A stretch of DNA of 64,000 bases from Craterostigma plantagineum (GCA_027422505.1 JAPQWV010000651.1:124001-188000), one strand, 5' to 3'. Numbered from the stretch's first letter, positions 33,233-44,855 are shown. The notes: generated by a model from the sequence alone, not told the origin. Made by a program: numbers and translations.

Positions 33233-34519
33233 TTAAACTCGAAGCTGCTCAAGCTGATATTCGAAAAAGGCCATCTCACTCGCCTTCAACTGAACCCAAG
33301 CTTCGATTCCACCGCCGTGTCTGTCCCTCAGAAGGCAGACATGGTTCTTCATAAGAGCATTCGCCAGGCTTGTCCATACAGGCTTTCCCCACCCAAAATC
33401 AGCTTCGTAAAATCCGAACTTGGACCAATCCGTAGCCCAGACGACGTTGACCTCACCGCTCGACAACTTCTCGTACACGTAAACGCAGGGATCGATCAGA
33501 AACCCTCGTCCTCCGTCGCCGTCGAAGTCAACTTTCCCGCAGTCCTCCACCGTCTTCCTCACATCGCTGCTCAAGGCGCGGGCGAAACCCTCGAATCCCA
33601 TATCTCCGCCCTCTTCGCTCCCCACCTCGGTGATCGAAAGGGCGGCCAAGTTTCCGCAGCTGTGCTTGGGGAGGAGGAGGGGCACCTTCGTCCTTCCTCG
33701 CATGTTGACGTCCTGCGCCACCAGCAAACCCCTTCGGTCGACGCCCGTGATGGCCTTCAGTACGACCCCGAAAACTAACTGCACTCGCGAGGGCCTCGTG
33801 ATACTCGCACTGCAGTGCTCCCTCATCCTCGATATCTCGTCCTCGTCGAAGGTAAAAATTCGAGCCAGGACTCCGTCGTCCGAACCGTCTCCGACTGTTA
33901 TTTCGTCGAGTTCGAGGGGCGGGAGGTTCCTGCCGGGGAACAGCGCTGGACCGTTGAATACGGGACCGCTCTTCGCGTCGTCCTCTTCTCCTAGGCAGGC
34001 TTTGGCCCATGCGGAGACGAATATTTCCATGCAGCATGCGTCGGCGGTCCTGTAAGAGATCGGTATGCAGACCGACATTCCGCCGCACTTGATGAATTCG
34101 GTGACTTGGATCGATAAAATAGGGTCCGTTTCTCCGTCTGCTTGGGAAATTTTAAGTGGGAGGAGACCGTCGAGCTCCTCGGGCTCTACTTTCGAGCCAG
34201 GCTCGGTGAGCTGGGCGAGCTCGAGGTCGAGCGCTCGGGCGTGGACCATCAAGCCGCCTTGGTCGCTGCAGTCAACGACGTGGTTCTCCCTCACGTACCT
34301 TCCTGCGAAGGGATAAAACCTGGACAGGATCTTCGCAAGGGACTGCTCCAGTTGCTTGACTTTTTTGTCGAAGTCGTTGACTTTTTCGTAGTAGAGAATC
34401 ACCACCACGTTCATCGCTGGGTTGAGCTCGTCCATGTATGAGATGCTGTAATCCTTGAGATGGCTTGGAGTTGGGACTATCGGCTTCACCAACTTTCTGC
34501 TCACTACTTCCACTTTCAT
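33233..34519 (-). CDS. BAHD acyltransferase, vinorine-synthase-like, with catalytic His replaced by Tyr
   Basis: Single exon, 428 residues, normal length. Family marks: VEVVSRKLVKPIVPTPSHLK at the start, FYPFAGRY, NMRGRTKVPLLL, and an intact DFGWG (374-378) in FYEADFGWGKPVW. These place it in the vinorine synthase / stemmadenine acetyltransferase clade. The HXXXD motif, whose His is the general base, reads Y156-RTA-D160 (PISYRTADACCM); codon 34052-34054 is TAC on the coding strand where CAC/CAT is expected. The frame is otherwise undamaged, so the protein is made in principle but is predicted not to be a standard acyltransferase. It could be a dead paralogue, a regulator of related enzymes, or a changed catalyst. 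The leader probably has an intron with donor CAGCAG|GTAATT near 34627. Confidence 0.92.
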   Translation of the reverse strand: MKVEVVSRKLVKPIVPTPSHLKDYSISYMDELNPAMNVVVILYYEKVNDFDKKVKQLEQSLAKILSRFYPFAGRYVRENHVVDCSDQGGLMVHARALDLELAQLTEPGSKVEPEELDGLLPLKISQADGETDPILSIQVTEFIKCGGMSVCIPISYRTADACCMEIFVSAWAKACLGEEDDAKSGPVFNGPALFPGRNLPPLELDEITVGDGSDDGVLARIFTFDEDEISRMREHCSASITRPSRVQLVFGVVLKAITGVDRRGLLVAQDVNMRGRTKVPLLLPKHSCGNLAALSITEVGSEEGGDMGFEGFARALSSDVRKTVEDCGKVDFDGDGGRGFLIDPCVYVYEKLSSGEVNVVWATDWSKFGFYEADFGWGKPVWTSLANALMKNHVCLLRDRHGGGIEAWVQLKASEMAFFEYQLEQLRV

Positions 34520-35152
34520 GGTTTCCTTCTTACTTTATGATCCTTGATCAGAACAAGAAAGAACATGTATTAGTAAGACATATTAGAATCAATCGATGAA
34601 TTTCATCCGAGAAGTTAATCTAATTACCTGCTGAACTAATGCTACAGGCCAGAGATGGTAATTCTTGATGCATTGAGATGAATGAATGTCCTCATATATA
34701 ATGGGCGAACAGTTAGTTATAATGTTCTTTATGTCACATCAATGACGAAATTGGCTTAAATCCTCTTTAAGATAACAAAAGATATTGTCATGTGATTAGG
34801 GTTTCTTTCATTTCCCAAAAATGTAATGAAAAGCTATTGCATTAGCACATATTCATGCGGTTAGTTAATTAGAGATGTATTAAGAGACCACGTTTACTTC
34901 ATCCGAATTATTCATATTCATGTCGTGTGGTGAAGTGTAAGAACAGTAAGAAAGATTTGCGGCCATCAACGTTCGAAATTAAAAAATAATAATATACCTC
35001 CCTAGCCTAGATAATTCACTTGAAGCTTGCACTCAATTTAATTTCATTTATCCGATAATGACTCGAAACTCGCGAGTCATGAGAACAGAAGGAATCGAAT
35101 GGCGAATGCATATATTTATTTCTATAACATCAACTTAGCGGTTAGATAAATC
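34520..35152. other. Intergenic between BAHD2 (upstream side) and RH18 (3' side)
   Basis: Contains the BAHD2 leader and promoter; TATATATGAGG on the minus strand near 34690-34702 is a likely TATA box. No other gene seen. Confidence 0.5.
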
Positions 35153-37833
35153 TTACAACAAATCTTCTGTCCCAGTTAACTTGGCGAATTCGTTTTCGTC
35201 GATTTTACCCTTTTTCAGCTTCTTGAGAAGTCGATATTCCCTTTCGAGCTCGTCGGCATCTTCAGTCGACTGAACGGCTCGCCTTTGCCGAGCAGTTTTC
35301 TTCCTCGAAGAGACCGTTTTACCCTTCGTCGCCGCCTTCTTCTGCTTATTGTCCTTCTGCTCCTCCTTCGCTGCTTGTTTGGCTTCGAGGTTTTTCCTTC
35401 TTTGCTTCTCTCGGGATTTATCCCTGCACAGAGTAGTTACATTCATAATAATTTTATCGACATTCCTTCAATGTGAGAAGGTTTGGCGCTTTCTTTTCTT
35501 CTTTCTTTTCTACCTGTATTTGATGTCTTCGGGGTTAATATCTTCGATGGGGACGAAACCTTCGGTGGAAAGAGAATTGTGTTTCACTTCGGGCATTGCG
35601 GGAATCTTAAGAAGACCAAATCCCATTCCCAACTTCCCAATTTCGAGTTCCTTCCATCTGGGTTTTTAATGTAATTTCGGAAATAATTTAGGGACCGAAA
35701 ACGCGAAATTCCATTACATTACGAGATTGTTTCTTACTACCTGAAGATGTAAGGACAGTGATGTTCTTTATAAGCACGGACGTAAGAAACGAAAGCTTTG
35801 ATTCCTTTTTCCATCACATCACGATCTTCTTTCGCAGCAGAACGTATCTGGGAAAAATAGTAATTAGCCCGCAAATTCAAGAAATATTATATCAGAAGTG
35901 CCTTAAGAAAGAAAAAGAAACGTTTTTTTTACCTGCGAGATGAGTTGGGGGGTCTCATCAGAGTATGGTTGTCTCTCTTCGAGTGGAACTCTCCTAATTC
36001 GAAGGAACTCAATATACGCCTCCTCCTAAAGATTACGATGAAAATATGAATTTAAGCAAAAAGAAATAGGAACGGAATTATCTACCATCAAAGAAGAACA
36101 AAAAAAAAAAACCTTTGGCAGCAGAAAGACGATTGCACTTCCTTGTCGTCCTAATCTAGCAGTTCGGCCAACTCTGTGTATAAACACATTAGGATCTTGT
36201 GGGGGATCATACTGCTCGGGGAAGAAAGAAAGAAAATTATTTTAGAATAATTTTTTTATTTTTTGTATCGTTCGAGGTGTTGAAGATAAGTGCCTCTTTT
36301 TTACCTGCACTATGAAGTCAACGCCAGGAATGTCGAGTCCACGAGCTGCCACATCCGTGCAAAGAAGAACGCCGCTTGAAAGGGCTGTAAACGATGCTAA
36401 AGCCTTCTCTCTAGATGCCTGAAATCATAAGTTTACGAAACAGAAGGAAAGAAAGGTAACGTTTTTCGTTGAAAGGAAAAATCAAGAAAATCACCTGCTT
36501 CATCTTTCCATGAAGAGGTACGAGGGAGTAATCTTTCAAAGCAGGAATTCGTGGAAGTACAGTTCCCCAATGATCAACACAGGCACAGGTCATATAATAG
36601 CTGTACTAGGTGGGGGGGCAAAAAAGATCAGCAAGAAAGAACAAACTTAACAAAAGTCACAACATCAAAGACAATATTTTTCCAGCTTACATAATGATTT
36701 TCTGGGCCTTATTTTTCATGAGAAGGTTAACAAGCTGCATTGGTTTCTCGTCAGCTTCACATTGAAGATACTGCAACGCCCCAGCGCAAGATATACACAG
36801 ATGTGAGGTTATTTACATGGTTAACGTTTTCTCAGAGCTTAGCAATGCACACATAAGGAATATATAGACCTCAATGTGAAGACCAGATGGTGTTTTAGAA
36901 GAGGCCATTGATTGAGAAGATCCATTCGATCTCTTCACTTCTGCTCGAACCTCCACTCTCACGGGGTTCCTCAATCCTGCCTTGGCAAGCTCTTCGACTG
37001 CCTCGGTTTGTGTTGCTGAGAAAAGACCCGTTCTACGAAGCTTTGGCAGGCGAGATATGATCGAACTTATTTGCTTCTGAAATCCCATATCTAGGAGCCT
37101 ATCAGCTTCATCTAAAATCAATATCTGTCGTTCATACGAGACTTGGACTCTTCAATACACAAACATCTAAACTAAGGCCACAAATTTAATTACGGAAAAC
37201 AGATGGAAAAACCTCGAGGCTGCGAAAATCCAATGTATCCACACGCTCCATGATATCGTTTAACCTTCCAGGCGTGCCAATCAACAGATTAGCACCATCC
37301 TCCTCTATTTTCCTCAAATCGGCTTTCACTTCCACTCCACCGACCAACAACATAGGCTTCAAACTCGACAATGTCGAAATAAACGGTTCTGCCACTTTAT
37401 ATATCTGCGACGACAGCTCCCTTGTAGGGGAAATAATTATTGCCATGACCTGTATGTAATGAATGGTAAAACATGAGTAAAACGAAAGCCATGGCAAGCA
37501 CGTAGCCGCGTAAAAATGGAATCTTTCCCGCAAACTTAAAAATAAATCATAAAATTGAAGGGAGACCTGGTGGAGTTTAGGAGCGGCGGCGCGGCGTAGG
37601 ATCTCGACGGTGGGAATAACGAAGGCTAAGGTTTTGCCGGAGCCCGTGGCGGCGTCCACCGACACGTCCTTGAAGGAGCAGAGCAAAGGGATGGTGGCGG
37701 CCTGAACCGGCGTGCAGAACTCGAACCCGGTTCGGTTCAGGGCATCGAGGACCTCTTCGGACAGAGGCGGTTCGAGGTCCGAGAATCTCTTGCTCGTTAG
37801 GGCTTTGTTTGGGTTCGATTCCTCCATAGCCAC
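35153..37833 (-). CDS. RH18: DEAD-box RNA helicase 18 (Spb4/DDX55 family)
   Basis: Eleven minus-strand exons (37567-37833, 37213-37449, 36870-37124, 36691-36770, 36495-36600, 36305-36418, 36113-36211, 35933-36025, 35741-35847, 35514-35657, 35153-35423) join to 590 residues. Motifs in order: Q motif ([13 protein letters not shown]), I ATGSGKT, Ia SPTRELSSQ, Ib [27 protein letters not shown] and [12 protein letters not shown]. The C-terminus is charged ([31 protein letters not shown]). Spb4-type helicases work in the nucleolus on pre-60S ribosomes, which fits the basic tail; in plants RH18 is the single orthologue. No break or missing motif. Confidence 0.96.
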
Positions 37834-39198
37834 GCCGCCCAGCTACTACTGTTAAACGCTGCGTTGCGTTTTTCGGTTCCTTATTCGCGGCACCCCTTTG
37901 TTTGTGTGCTTCCTTTGAACAGTACAATTGTAGTACGGATCGAACGTCTGTCTATCTTAGCCCACAAAGCCCATAACTTGCTAGCCCATAAAATAAATAT
38001 ATATGGCAACAAATATAGGTTTCGGATATATATGCAGTAAAAAATCTGATGGAGTAATATTTTTTTGTAGCATTAAGAGAATGCATAGTGGATGGAAGCT
38101 TAATAATTGAGTGGGAAAAATATTTCTGTCACATTGGTTAGAACACAAGGTTTTTACCTCTTTATAAATGGTCTGTGATTTATTTGTTTAAAACAAATAG
38201 GCAATATTATGCCACACATGTGCCGCTCGCGTCTGCGCACTGGGGTGCGAATCCAGTTGACTCGTGTTTAGGCTCGACCCGCGCACACAATTGACGGGCC
38301 TGATCAACCCACCCTATATAAAGCGTTGAGGCTCAGGGAGATGAATATACGAATTCTAACGAAATAATATCAAGCAAAATATTACTGTTCAAATAATCTG
38401 TTCAAGTTCGCCGGTGACTTCTTCGGTGCACGACGAAATCACGTTCTTCCCCAATATCCTGGGAGACATACCTGTACGAGGAAGTCTGTTTAAGGAATTT
38501 GTGTTCAACACAAACCTCGGAAAATTCGTACAACTCGCAGGCAAAATCCTCTGCAGTCTTACGGTTCGCAGTATCACAAACCAAGAGTCTAAGTTCTCTT
38601 CAGTCGTATAGTCGTGTGATTCTAAACACAATACAAGACAGTCAACAATTATGGCACTAGCAGAACGATAGTCTTAGCTATATGTTAAGACGTCGATTAA
38701 GATTAAGAAGAGTTAGAATTCAATTGCAAGATGCTTGCTTGCCACTTGCGGCGGGCCAACTTGTAAATTTATTTAAAAAGTTTATGAAAATGTATATAAA
38801 TCCGAGATAAAAATGATATTACGTGAGACAAGTTGGCATTTACATAACAGGATGAAAGAACGTACCAAGTTGTGCCTTTCCTTTGTACAAGCTACGTCTC
38901 GAATCTTGGATTTTAATGAGCAATAAACATGTTGAACGCTTTAACCCTTTTTTTTTCCCTTTTTTTCGATTATTGTAATTTCAACTTTCAAGGTAGAATT
39001 GTGAAATCATGCCACTCTCTCCCTCGTATTTTTTTTTTCTGTGCCATCTTAACGAAACAACCATTTGCAATCCAAACGATTACCACTTAATCAGTTCCTC
39101 TGTACAAAACTCAGAAAGAAAGAATGAAAACCTAATCTTTAAACACAGCTTGAGACCAAAATCTATATATATATATATATATATATATGGTTATTTAA
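37834..39198. other. Intergenic between RH18 and the PYL gene
   Basis: 1.4 kb. CCCTATATAAAGCG near 38313-38327, followed by unrecognised open frames on both strands at about 38389-38631, could be the edge of an old LTR, but no terminal repeat, primer site or polyprotein motif is visible. A (TA)n tract lies at 39164-39188 just before the PYL stop. Confidence 0.4.
39164..39188. repeat. (TA)n microsatellite
   Basis: About twelve TA units, 3' of the PYL coding region. Confidence 0.9.
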
Positions 39199-39867
39199 TT
39201 ACTTATTATTTTGACCAATATTGTCCATCGTCTTCTTCATCCCTATGTTCTCAGCTATCCTCGCCAGAGACTGCAGATTACATCTCACAATGGTATCCAC
39301 AAACGCGCAGGTCTCCTCCCTCGTATTCCCCTCAGGCACGTCCACCACGTACGATTCCATCACCACCGTTCCACCTCCGCCGGCGCCGCCGCCGTCGCTT
39401 TCGTGCACGGTCGTCACCGACCTGTAGTTCTTCAGCCTGTGGTCCCCGCCCACCACTCGGAAGCTCGTCACCCTCCTCTCGTCGTCGAGCATCTCGAGCC
39501 TCTCGGTGCTGGTGCCGGCCGGCAGGCCGGAGACCACGCGCACCTCGCGGAGTGCGCCCACGCGCCGCGGGTCCCCGCCGGCGACGACCCGGCAGCTCCT
39601 GATGAAGTGCTTGTACGCGTGTGGCTGGTCGAACCGGCGGACCAGCGCCCACACCGCCTCCGCGGGGGCTCCGACGTGCTGGACGATGACGGAGGAGCAC
39701 TGGGTGGGGCCCACTTCGCCGTGCGCGTGGTACTGAAGCGCGTACGCCGGTATCTCGGCGGTCACGACGCGGCTGTGGAGCTGGTTATTCGAGTCTTCTG
39801 TGATGTGTAGTTTGTGGATCGTTATCGTCGGACTGTTGACCCTTTGAATCTGAAGCGAAGAAGGCAT
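39199..39867 (-). CDS. Abscisic acid receptor, PYL4/5/6 type
   Basis: Intronless, 222 residues from MPSSLQIQR (an in-frame ATG nine codons earlier is less likely). The START/Bet v1-like fold is clear: SSVIVQHVGAPAEAVWALVR, then FDQPHAYKHFIRSCRV (the Lys that contacts the ABA carboxylate), the gate loop SGLPAGTSTERLEMLDDE and the latch HRL in VVGGDHRLKNYRS, ending EETCAFVDTIVRCNLQSLA. With ABA bound, gate and latch close and the receptor inhibits clade A PP2C phosphatases, releasing SnRK2 kinases; it acts in cytosol and nucleus. A long N-terminal extension and lack of introns place it in the monomeric PYL4-6 subfamily. A Gly-rich insert (DGGGAGGGGT) lies in a loop. Coding GC is very high compared with the flanks, which is usual for this intronless subfamily. 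Confidence 0.95.
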   Translation of the reverse strand: MPSSLQIQRVNSPTITIHKLHITEDSNNQLHSRVVTAEIPAYALQYHAHGEVGPTQCSSVIVQHVGAPAEAVWALVRRFDQPHAYKHFIRSCRVVAGGDPRRVGALREVRVVSGLPAGTSTERLEMLDDERRVTSFRVVGGDHRLKNYRSVTTVHESDGGGAGGGGTVVMESYVVDVPEGNTREETCAFVDTIVRCNLQSLARIAENIGMKKTMDNIGQNNK

Positions 39868-40419
39868 TTTCGTTTTCTTTTTCCCTTCTTTCAATGGGAA
39901 GTTTTTGAGGAGATGATTATTTACGATAGTTAAAGGATGTCTTTGGAGGTTTTAAAGGTGAAGAAAATCGAAATGATAGATGTAAGAAAAGGTAAATTAA
40001 GTGCAAGTTGGTGATAATTTTGAAGGCCGGCCTTGCCTTGGCTTGCAACTAGGCCTTTTACATTATTACTATGTAAGAACGTGATATGATATATGCGGCA
40101 GTTACGGTAATGTCCTATCATAGAAAAGAAAGGAAGAAAGAAAACCCTCAATGCGTAAATATCTTTGTTTCTCGAGTTAGGTATAGGTTTTGCCAATTGA
40201 GTTTTTAACAAGGTTCCCTTCTTCTTTTGTTTTTTTTTTTTTTTAACTTGATTTTGTTTTTAACTTTACGCGCGATATATAGGACATTACCTCCACCATT
40301 ACAACCTTCTTTTTTTTTTTATTTAATTTCCATTACATTATACTTCTATTCAAATTTGGTAATTCGTCACTTTTGGCAACTTGTCATCTTTGAAATTACA
40401 AACCCCACGACATGGATAC

Positions 40420-40834
40420 GAAACCGGGTTTTCGAACCACACTGGAAATTTTAACGGTTTTCGGTTTAGTATTTTAAACGGTATAATATCTGAATAACCG
40501 GACTCAAACCGGTATTTTTTAAATATACTAAATATATATTTTAAGAATGAATTAATCAAATAAAATGTGATTGGTAATAAAAAAAATTAATTAAAAATGA
40601 GATGATAAAAAATAAATCAATATATTGAGATTAACAGTAAATAAAAATTCAAAGCACGATAAAAAAATTAATTGTAAAATGTCATAATTCGATTTTTATT
40701 TTATCCTTTTCTGTAATAAAATATTATTCTAAATAAAATAGAAGTGGGACTTGAACTCAAGACCATAAATTTAAATTTGAAAGTCTCGACCCCTCCACTA
40801 CACCACAAGCCCATTACTTATAAATTTAGCAGCT

Positions 40835-40867
<33 letters not shown>

Positions 40868-40968
40868 ACGTTTTTTATTTTTCATTTAATAATAAAGACC
40901 GGACCGGAACCGAACCGGATGGATGACCGGTACAGTCGGAACCGGGCGGTCCCGTCCGGTCTTAAAAA
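40420..40968. mobile_element. Diverged CCGGTT-rich repeat, probable hAT-type remnant
   Basis: Both ends are rich in ACCGG/CCGGT motifs in inverted order (left: AACCGGGTTTTCGAACC and AACGGTTTTCGGTTT; right: GGACCGGAACCGAACCGGA), around an AT-rich centre. The right end reverse-complemented begins CAGGGTTTTTAAGACCGG, a common plant hAT start, but the left end is too decayed to fix, and no target duplication is found. Confidence 0.4.
40833..40860. repeat. (TA)n microsatellite
   Basis: About fourteen TA units inside the CCGGTT-rich repeat. Confidence 0.9.
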
Positions 40969-41404
40969 CCCTGTCCCACGAAGAAGACCCTATCTATAAT
41001 CAATTTGGTGGTCTATCAATTGTCACAAATCAGTCATTTGGGTTGTATCTTATCCGGCCAAAATTATTGCAAAATCTAGTTGATATGATATCGTGGTTTG
41101 ATATGTTTAAATACTCGTGTAATAGTTTTATGATGTACAAATTGAAAGCATGCCAACGGTTCTTTTATCATCAATTTGCCAACTTGCATGGGTTATCCTC
41201 CAACTCTTTGGCGTTTTCTGACAAGAGGCAGCTATATAATTACTCAACTGATTCTTTTATACAAGTCTAGAGACACATATATCACCAATATTATTGGTTT
41301 TTGACAAGATTGCACATTTACTAAGAAACAAAGGTGGTTTCCTTAAAGCCTTGCATGTAGCATAACAATGCTCGCCTAGTCGCCTTATCGCACAAAGACT
41401 AATA

Positions 41405-41641
41405 CTCCCTCCGTCCCAAACCATTTTATACATTTTACTATATCTGGCGTCCCATTCTCTTTTATACATTTCCTTTTATAGTAAAAAAGTATCACAAACA
41501 ATCAATATAATAATATTAAATATTCTTAAAAGACGTGTCAAAATATACACATTTTTACCTTTTAGTCGTACTATATTATTAAAATATTCAGTTTCTTAAA
41601 AACCGCGCCATCCCAAATGTACAAAACCATTTGGGAAGGAG
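41405..41641. mobile_element. Stowaway MITE, 237 bp
   Basis: CTCCCTCCGTCCCAAACC at the left and, on the right, GGGAAGGAG, with TA on both sides: the diagnostic Stowaway end and target. Interior ATTAAATATTCTTAAAAGACG matches the copies at 59069 and 61652. Confidence 0.93.
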
Positions 41642-42016
41642 TACAATAATGCAAATATGGCGATCAAAGCCTCAGCGCAAGCCCATTGGGCCAATTTGAG
41701 TTAACTAATATATACTCTAAACAAGCCCATTGGGCGAAACCTCAAAATAAAAACCCAAGCAAGCCCAATGGAAAGTTGCTAAATATAACAAAGAATCCAA
41801 GGGCGCAGGATAAAGTGACACGTGGATATAATGGGCGCACGTTAGCATTGGGACACCTTTGCAAAAGTGGGTGGAGAAACCGATGAGAACTGGCGGACAC
41901 TTCAATGCAGCACTGTTAACACTTAACAGGCTCACGCATAAATCCCCTTGTTCATCGTCATCGCTTCCCTACATAGAAGATCGATCCCTTTTCAGCTCTG
42001 ATTTGTTGTGATCGCC

Positions 42017-44207
42017 ATGGATTCTGCCGTTATGATCCGCTCCTTCCAATGTGAGTCATTTCTTGCTCTGTCATCTCTTTTGCATTTGCTCATATCGAAA
42101 ATGCGTGTCCTTCTTTGTGCGGTATTGCGTTGATGATATTACTTTGGGTTTCAGCTCGTGGCTTGTGTTCTAATGCGTATATATACGATGTCGCCCGTGA
42201 TCTGAGTTTTCCAAGTAGATCTAGAGATGTTTTGAAGTTTCCATTGTTGTACGCTTGAGTTCGTTTGTTCTTAGCTTTTAATAAGGTGTTCGTTCATCAG
42301 ATGAAGTTGGAATATAAATTGTAATCGTAGTCTGAAATTATGCGTGATGTTTCTGGAGCTTTCGTATTTTCACGTTTTCTCAAAGGAAGAATTTTACTAT
42401 TAACAAAAAAAGACAACGATCTTGAATTGGAACTGTCATAAGTGATTCTTGCTATGCTCAGATGCCGTCGGTACAAACTCTTGTTTGAGGACTGTGCTCG
42501 AACAACCTCCCATGCTTGCGATGACCAATGCAGCCCGCTCCAACCTAGCTTGTGGTGGGAAGGGAATTTTGTCGACAAGGAGGCGGGGATCTATACTTGT
42601 ATCGTGTGCAAAGGCTTGTGATGCTACTCTGCTTGACAACTCAAATGGTGAGTAGAGAGTTGCTTCCTTGTTTTTTATAAAGATTATAGAAAGCATTGTA
42701 TCCCATTCAGGTGATGCGAAGGGAGCTATTTCATTGGACAATAAACAGAGTTTACCAGAGAAGAAATCGCTGAGTGCTTCTTTTCCCAGTGGCTTCGAGG
42801 TACCCGTACTCTTTCCTGGCGTTATGCTATAATAGTTGCCTCTCGTGATTTTTATGCATCAGATTTTTATGCGAAAGTTAACGTTTAAGTTTCTGTATTT
42901 CATGTTGTTATGGAAACTGTTGGTTAAATTTTCCTCAGGCCCTGCTCACTGAGGTTTGTGACGAGACAAAGATCACAGAGATAAAAGTGAAGGTAAATTT
43001 GCTTCCATTTACATCGATTGAATGACACTCATCACCAAAAGACATAAAATCAATCACGGATATTCGTTAGTATTTTCCCAGCTGGATATAATAAGCTTTC
43101 TTCCATATTTTCAACGTTCTTTTCTGATTTTGTGTCACGTATAATCAGTTTGGAGCTTTTGAAATGCACATGAAGCGTAACATTGATGGCCCAACTGCCC
43201 CTGTGCCTACCGTTTTGCAAACAACCGTGCCTTCTGTTCAATCAGCTCCTTCTCCCCCTTCAACCCCACCTAAATCCTCCAACAAGGTGATGCCCGTTGT
43301 GAATGTCGCCCCAGAGACGGGAGCTAAACTCGCTAAGCTCGATGCTTCTGGATCCAGTGGTTATGTTCTAGTAGCATCGCCTGCAGTATGAATTTCTATC
43401 ACCTTACTTTTGTTTATTTATTTTTCCTTAAATATGTGTTAACTTGAAGTACCATTATGTATATAGAGCTTGGGTTTATCTCTACAGCCGATGTGTGCAG
43501 ACACTCCACTCTTTTGATAATATGTTGACTGCAATATATTGAGTATCTTTCGATTTCTATTACCAGGTTGGTTTATTCCGAAGGAGCAGGACGCTGAAGG
43601 GAAAGAAACAACCACCTGCTTGTAAGGAGGTAACTAACAACTCTTATCCATGCTTATATGGATTTTCCATTTTGTGTTGCAAAGAAAATCGAAGACCTTT
43701 GAAATAGTTTTACTTTTCTTGTCCCTTGAACTTCATATCCCCATGTTATCCAAATCCAACCCAACTGGGAATTAGTTAAAGCGTGCATTTTTTTTTTTTT
43801 AATTTTCTCAGGGTGATGTGATCAAGGAGGGGCAAATTATTGGGTATTTAGATCGTTTCGGTGGAGAACTTCCTGTCAGAGTAAGCTGTCAGTTTCAAGT
43901 CAGTCTATTTCCCTTTCGATTACGGATATTGTTTGTCTGATTCATAACCCTTTTGCAGTCGGAGGTGGCTGGTGAAGTTCTAAAGCTCCTCTACGAGGAT
44001 GGGGGTAAGATTTATTTGGTCTCAAGTATAGATGCTCTTATAATTTGTTTCTTTCCCCCCGTTACATTAATCAAGGTCCATGTATCGGTTATTATCGAGC
44101 TTTTGTGTATTCATTTAGTAAACGCTTACCTATGTTCGCTTGCAGAAGCTGTAGGTTACGGAGATCCACTCGTTGCTGTGTTGCCGTCCTTTCCCGGTAT
44201 CAACTAA
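42017..44207 (+). CDS. BADC: BADC-type biotin/lipoyl-attachment-domain protein (plastid acetyl-CoA carboxylase)
   Basis: Nine exons (42017-42050, 42462-42647, 42711-42799, 42939-42992, 43149-43385, 43567-43629, 43812-43880, 43959-44004, 44146-44207) give 279 residues. A transit-peptide-like N-terminus (MDSAVMIRSFQ onward, Ser/Arg-rich) is followed by a Pro-rich linker (APSPPSTPPKSS) and a C-terminal BCCP-like barrel: VGLFRRSRTLKGKKQPPACK, EGDVIKEGQIIGYLDRFGGE, then SEVAGEVLKLLYEDGEAVGY and DPLVAVLPSF. In true BCCP the turn carries the biotinylated Lys in a (A/V)MKM motif; here it is replaced, the mark of BADC proteins, which compete with BCCP for the plastid ACCase and dampen fatty-acid synthesis. 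Both facts (barrel kept, biotin site absent) are seen in the sequence; the inhibitory role is family knowledge. Confidence 0.95.
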
Positions 44208-44439
44208 AGTCGGTCGAAACGAAAGACTTCATTTTTGAGAAATTTCCCATTCTTACCTTGGCTCATACCGAACCTTTTGTTCGTTTGTTTGTTTGTTTGT
44301 TGTATTGGTGTCTTTTTTCAGCACACAAGCAAATACCGACTGGGCTTGATTTTGAAAATACATCCTAAATAAAAAGTGACAGTTCTATAATATAAATGGG
44401 AATGGAGACATAAGGTGCTTGCTACTAACTTACTACATA

Positions 44440-44855
44440 TCAGTTTGTTATTATTAATGAATGTTCTTCTTCCTCCCATGTACTTGCTTGTTTCCCTATC
44501 TTGTGTAGAGCCTTTATGACCTGCTTAGTTGTGACATTGCCTGTTACTGTAACCTTGTTTAACTGTCTGTCCACATCGTATGTTTCAATATCTGCCATTC
44601 GATGATAGAAGAGAAGAGAAGTTTTTACCTTGGTTTAGTAGAATTAATGAATGAATGGATGAATGAATATGAATGAATGAATACCTTGGATTTTCTTGAT
44701 GGCCTTGAAGATATTCCTAATGCATTCATCACAATGGAGGTAAACCTTCAACTCCACCACCTGTGACACGTGTCTATCGCTTATAGTAGGAAGGACAAAA
44801 GCGTAACTAAAAGCTTAAAGAAAGAACTGATCTTCTTTCTACTTACATTAGCCAT
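44440..44855 (-). CDS. HMA-domain (copper-chaperone-like) small protein
   Basis: Found by splicing: exon 1 is only 9 nt (44847-44855, ATGGCTAAT), then 44685-44760 and 44440-44591, all GT/AG, giving 78 residues. It reads MANVVELKVYLHCDECIRNI, then KAIKKIQDIETYDVDRQLNK and VTVTGNVTTKQVIKALHKIG, a whole ferredoxin-like HMA fold. The metal-binding loop is HCDEC (C-x2-C), so copper or zinc binding is kept. The tail SLIITN lacks a CaaX box, so it is not an isoprenylated HIPP; it is nearer the soluble metallochaperone-like HMA proteins. It lies tail to tail with BADC, 232 bp apart. Because the first exon is so short, open-frame searches miss the gene and report a wrong frame on the other strand. Confidence 0.87.

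Larger units (their letters stand above)
39868..42016. other. Intergenic between PYL and BADC genes
   Basis: 2.1 kb holding the divergent promoters, a diverged CCGGTT-rich element (about 40420-40968), a (TA)n tract (40833-40860) and a Stowaway MITE (41405-41641). AAGCCCATTGGGC occurs twice and AAGCCCAATGG once (41680-41770), palindromic site-II-like motifs about 300 bp before BADC. Confidence 0.55.

Noticed and set aside
11697..34519. Two BAHD genes as part of a specialised-metabolism gene cluster
   Set aside because: They are 20 kb apart, belong to different clades, and the genes between them are housekeeping or regulatory; no P450, synthase or methyltransferase is present.
38389..38631. 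Open frames near a TATATAAA motif, suggesting an LTR or small gene
   Set aside because: No paired long terminal repeat, primer-binding site or retrotransposon protein motif; frames on both strands resemble nothing known.
40742..40815. tRNA-like stretch with GGGACTTGAACTCAAGACC
   Set aside because: Only a T-arm-like segment; no acceptor stem or anticodon arm can be folded. It lies within a diverged repeat.
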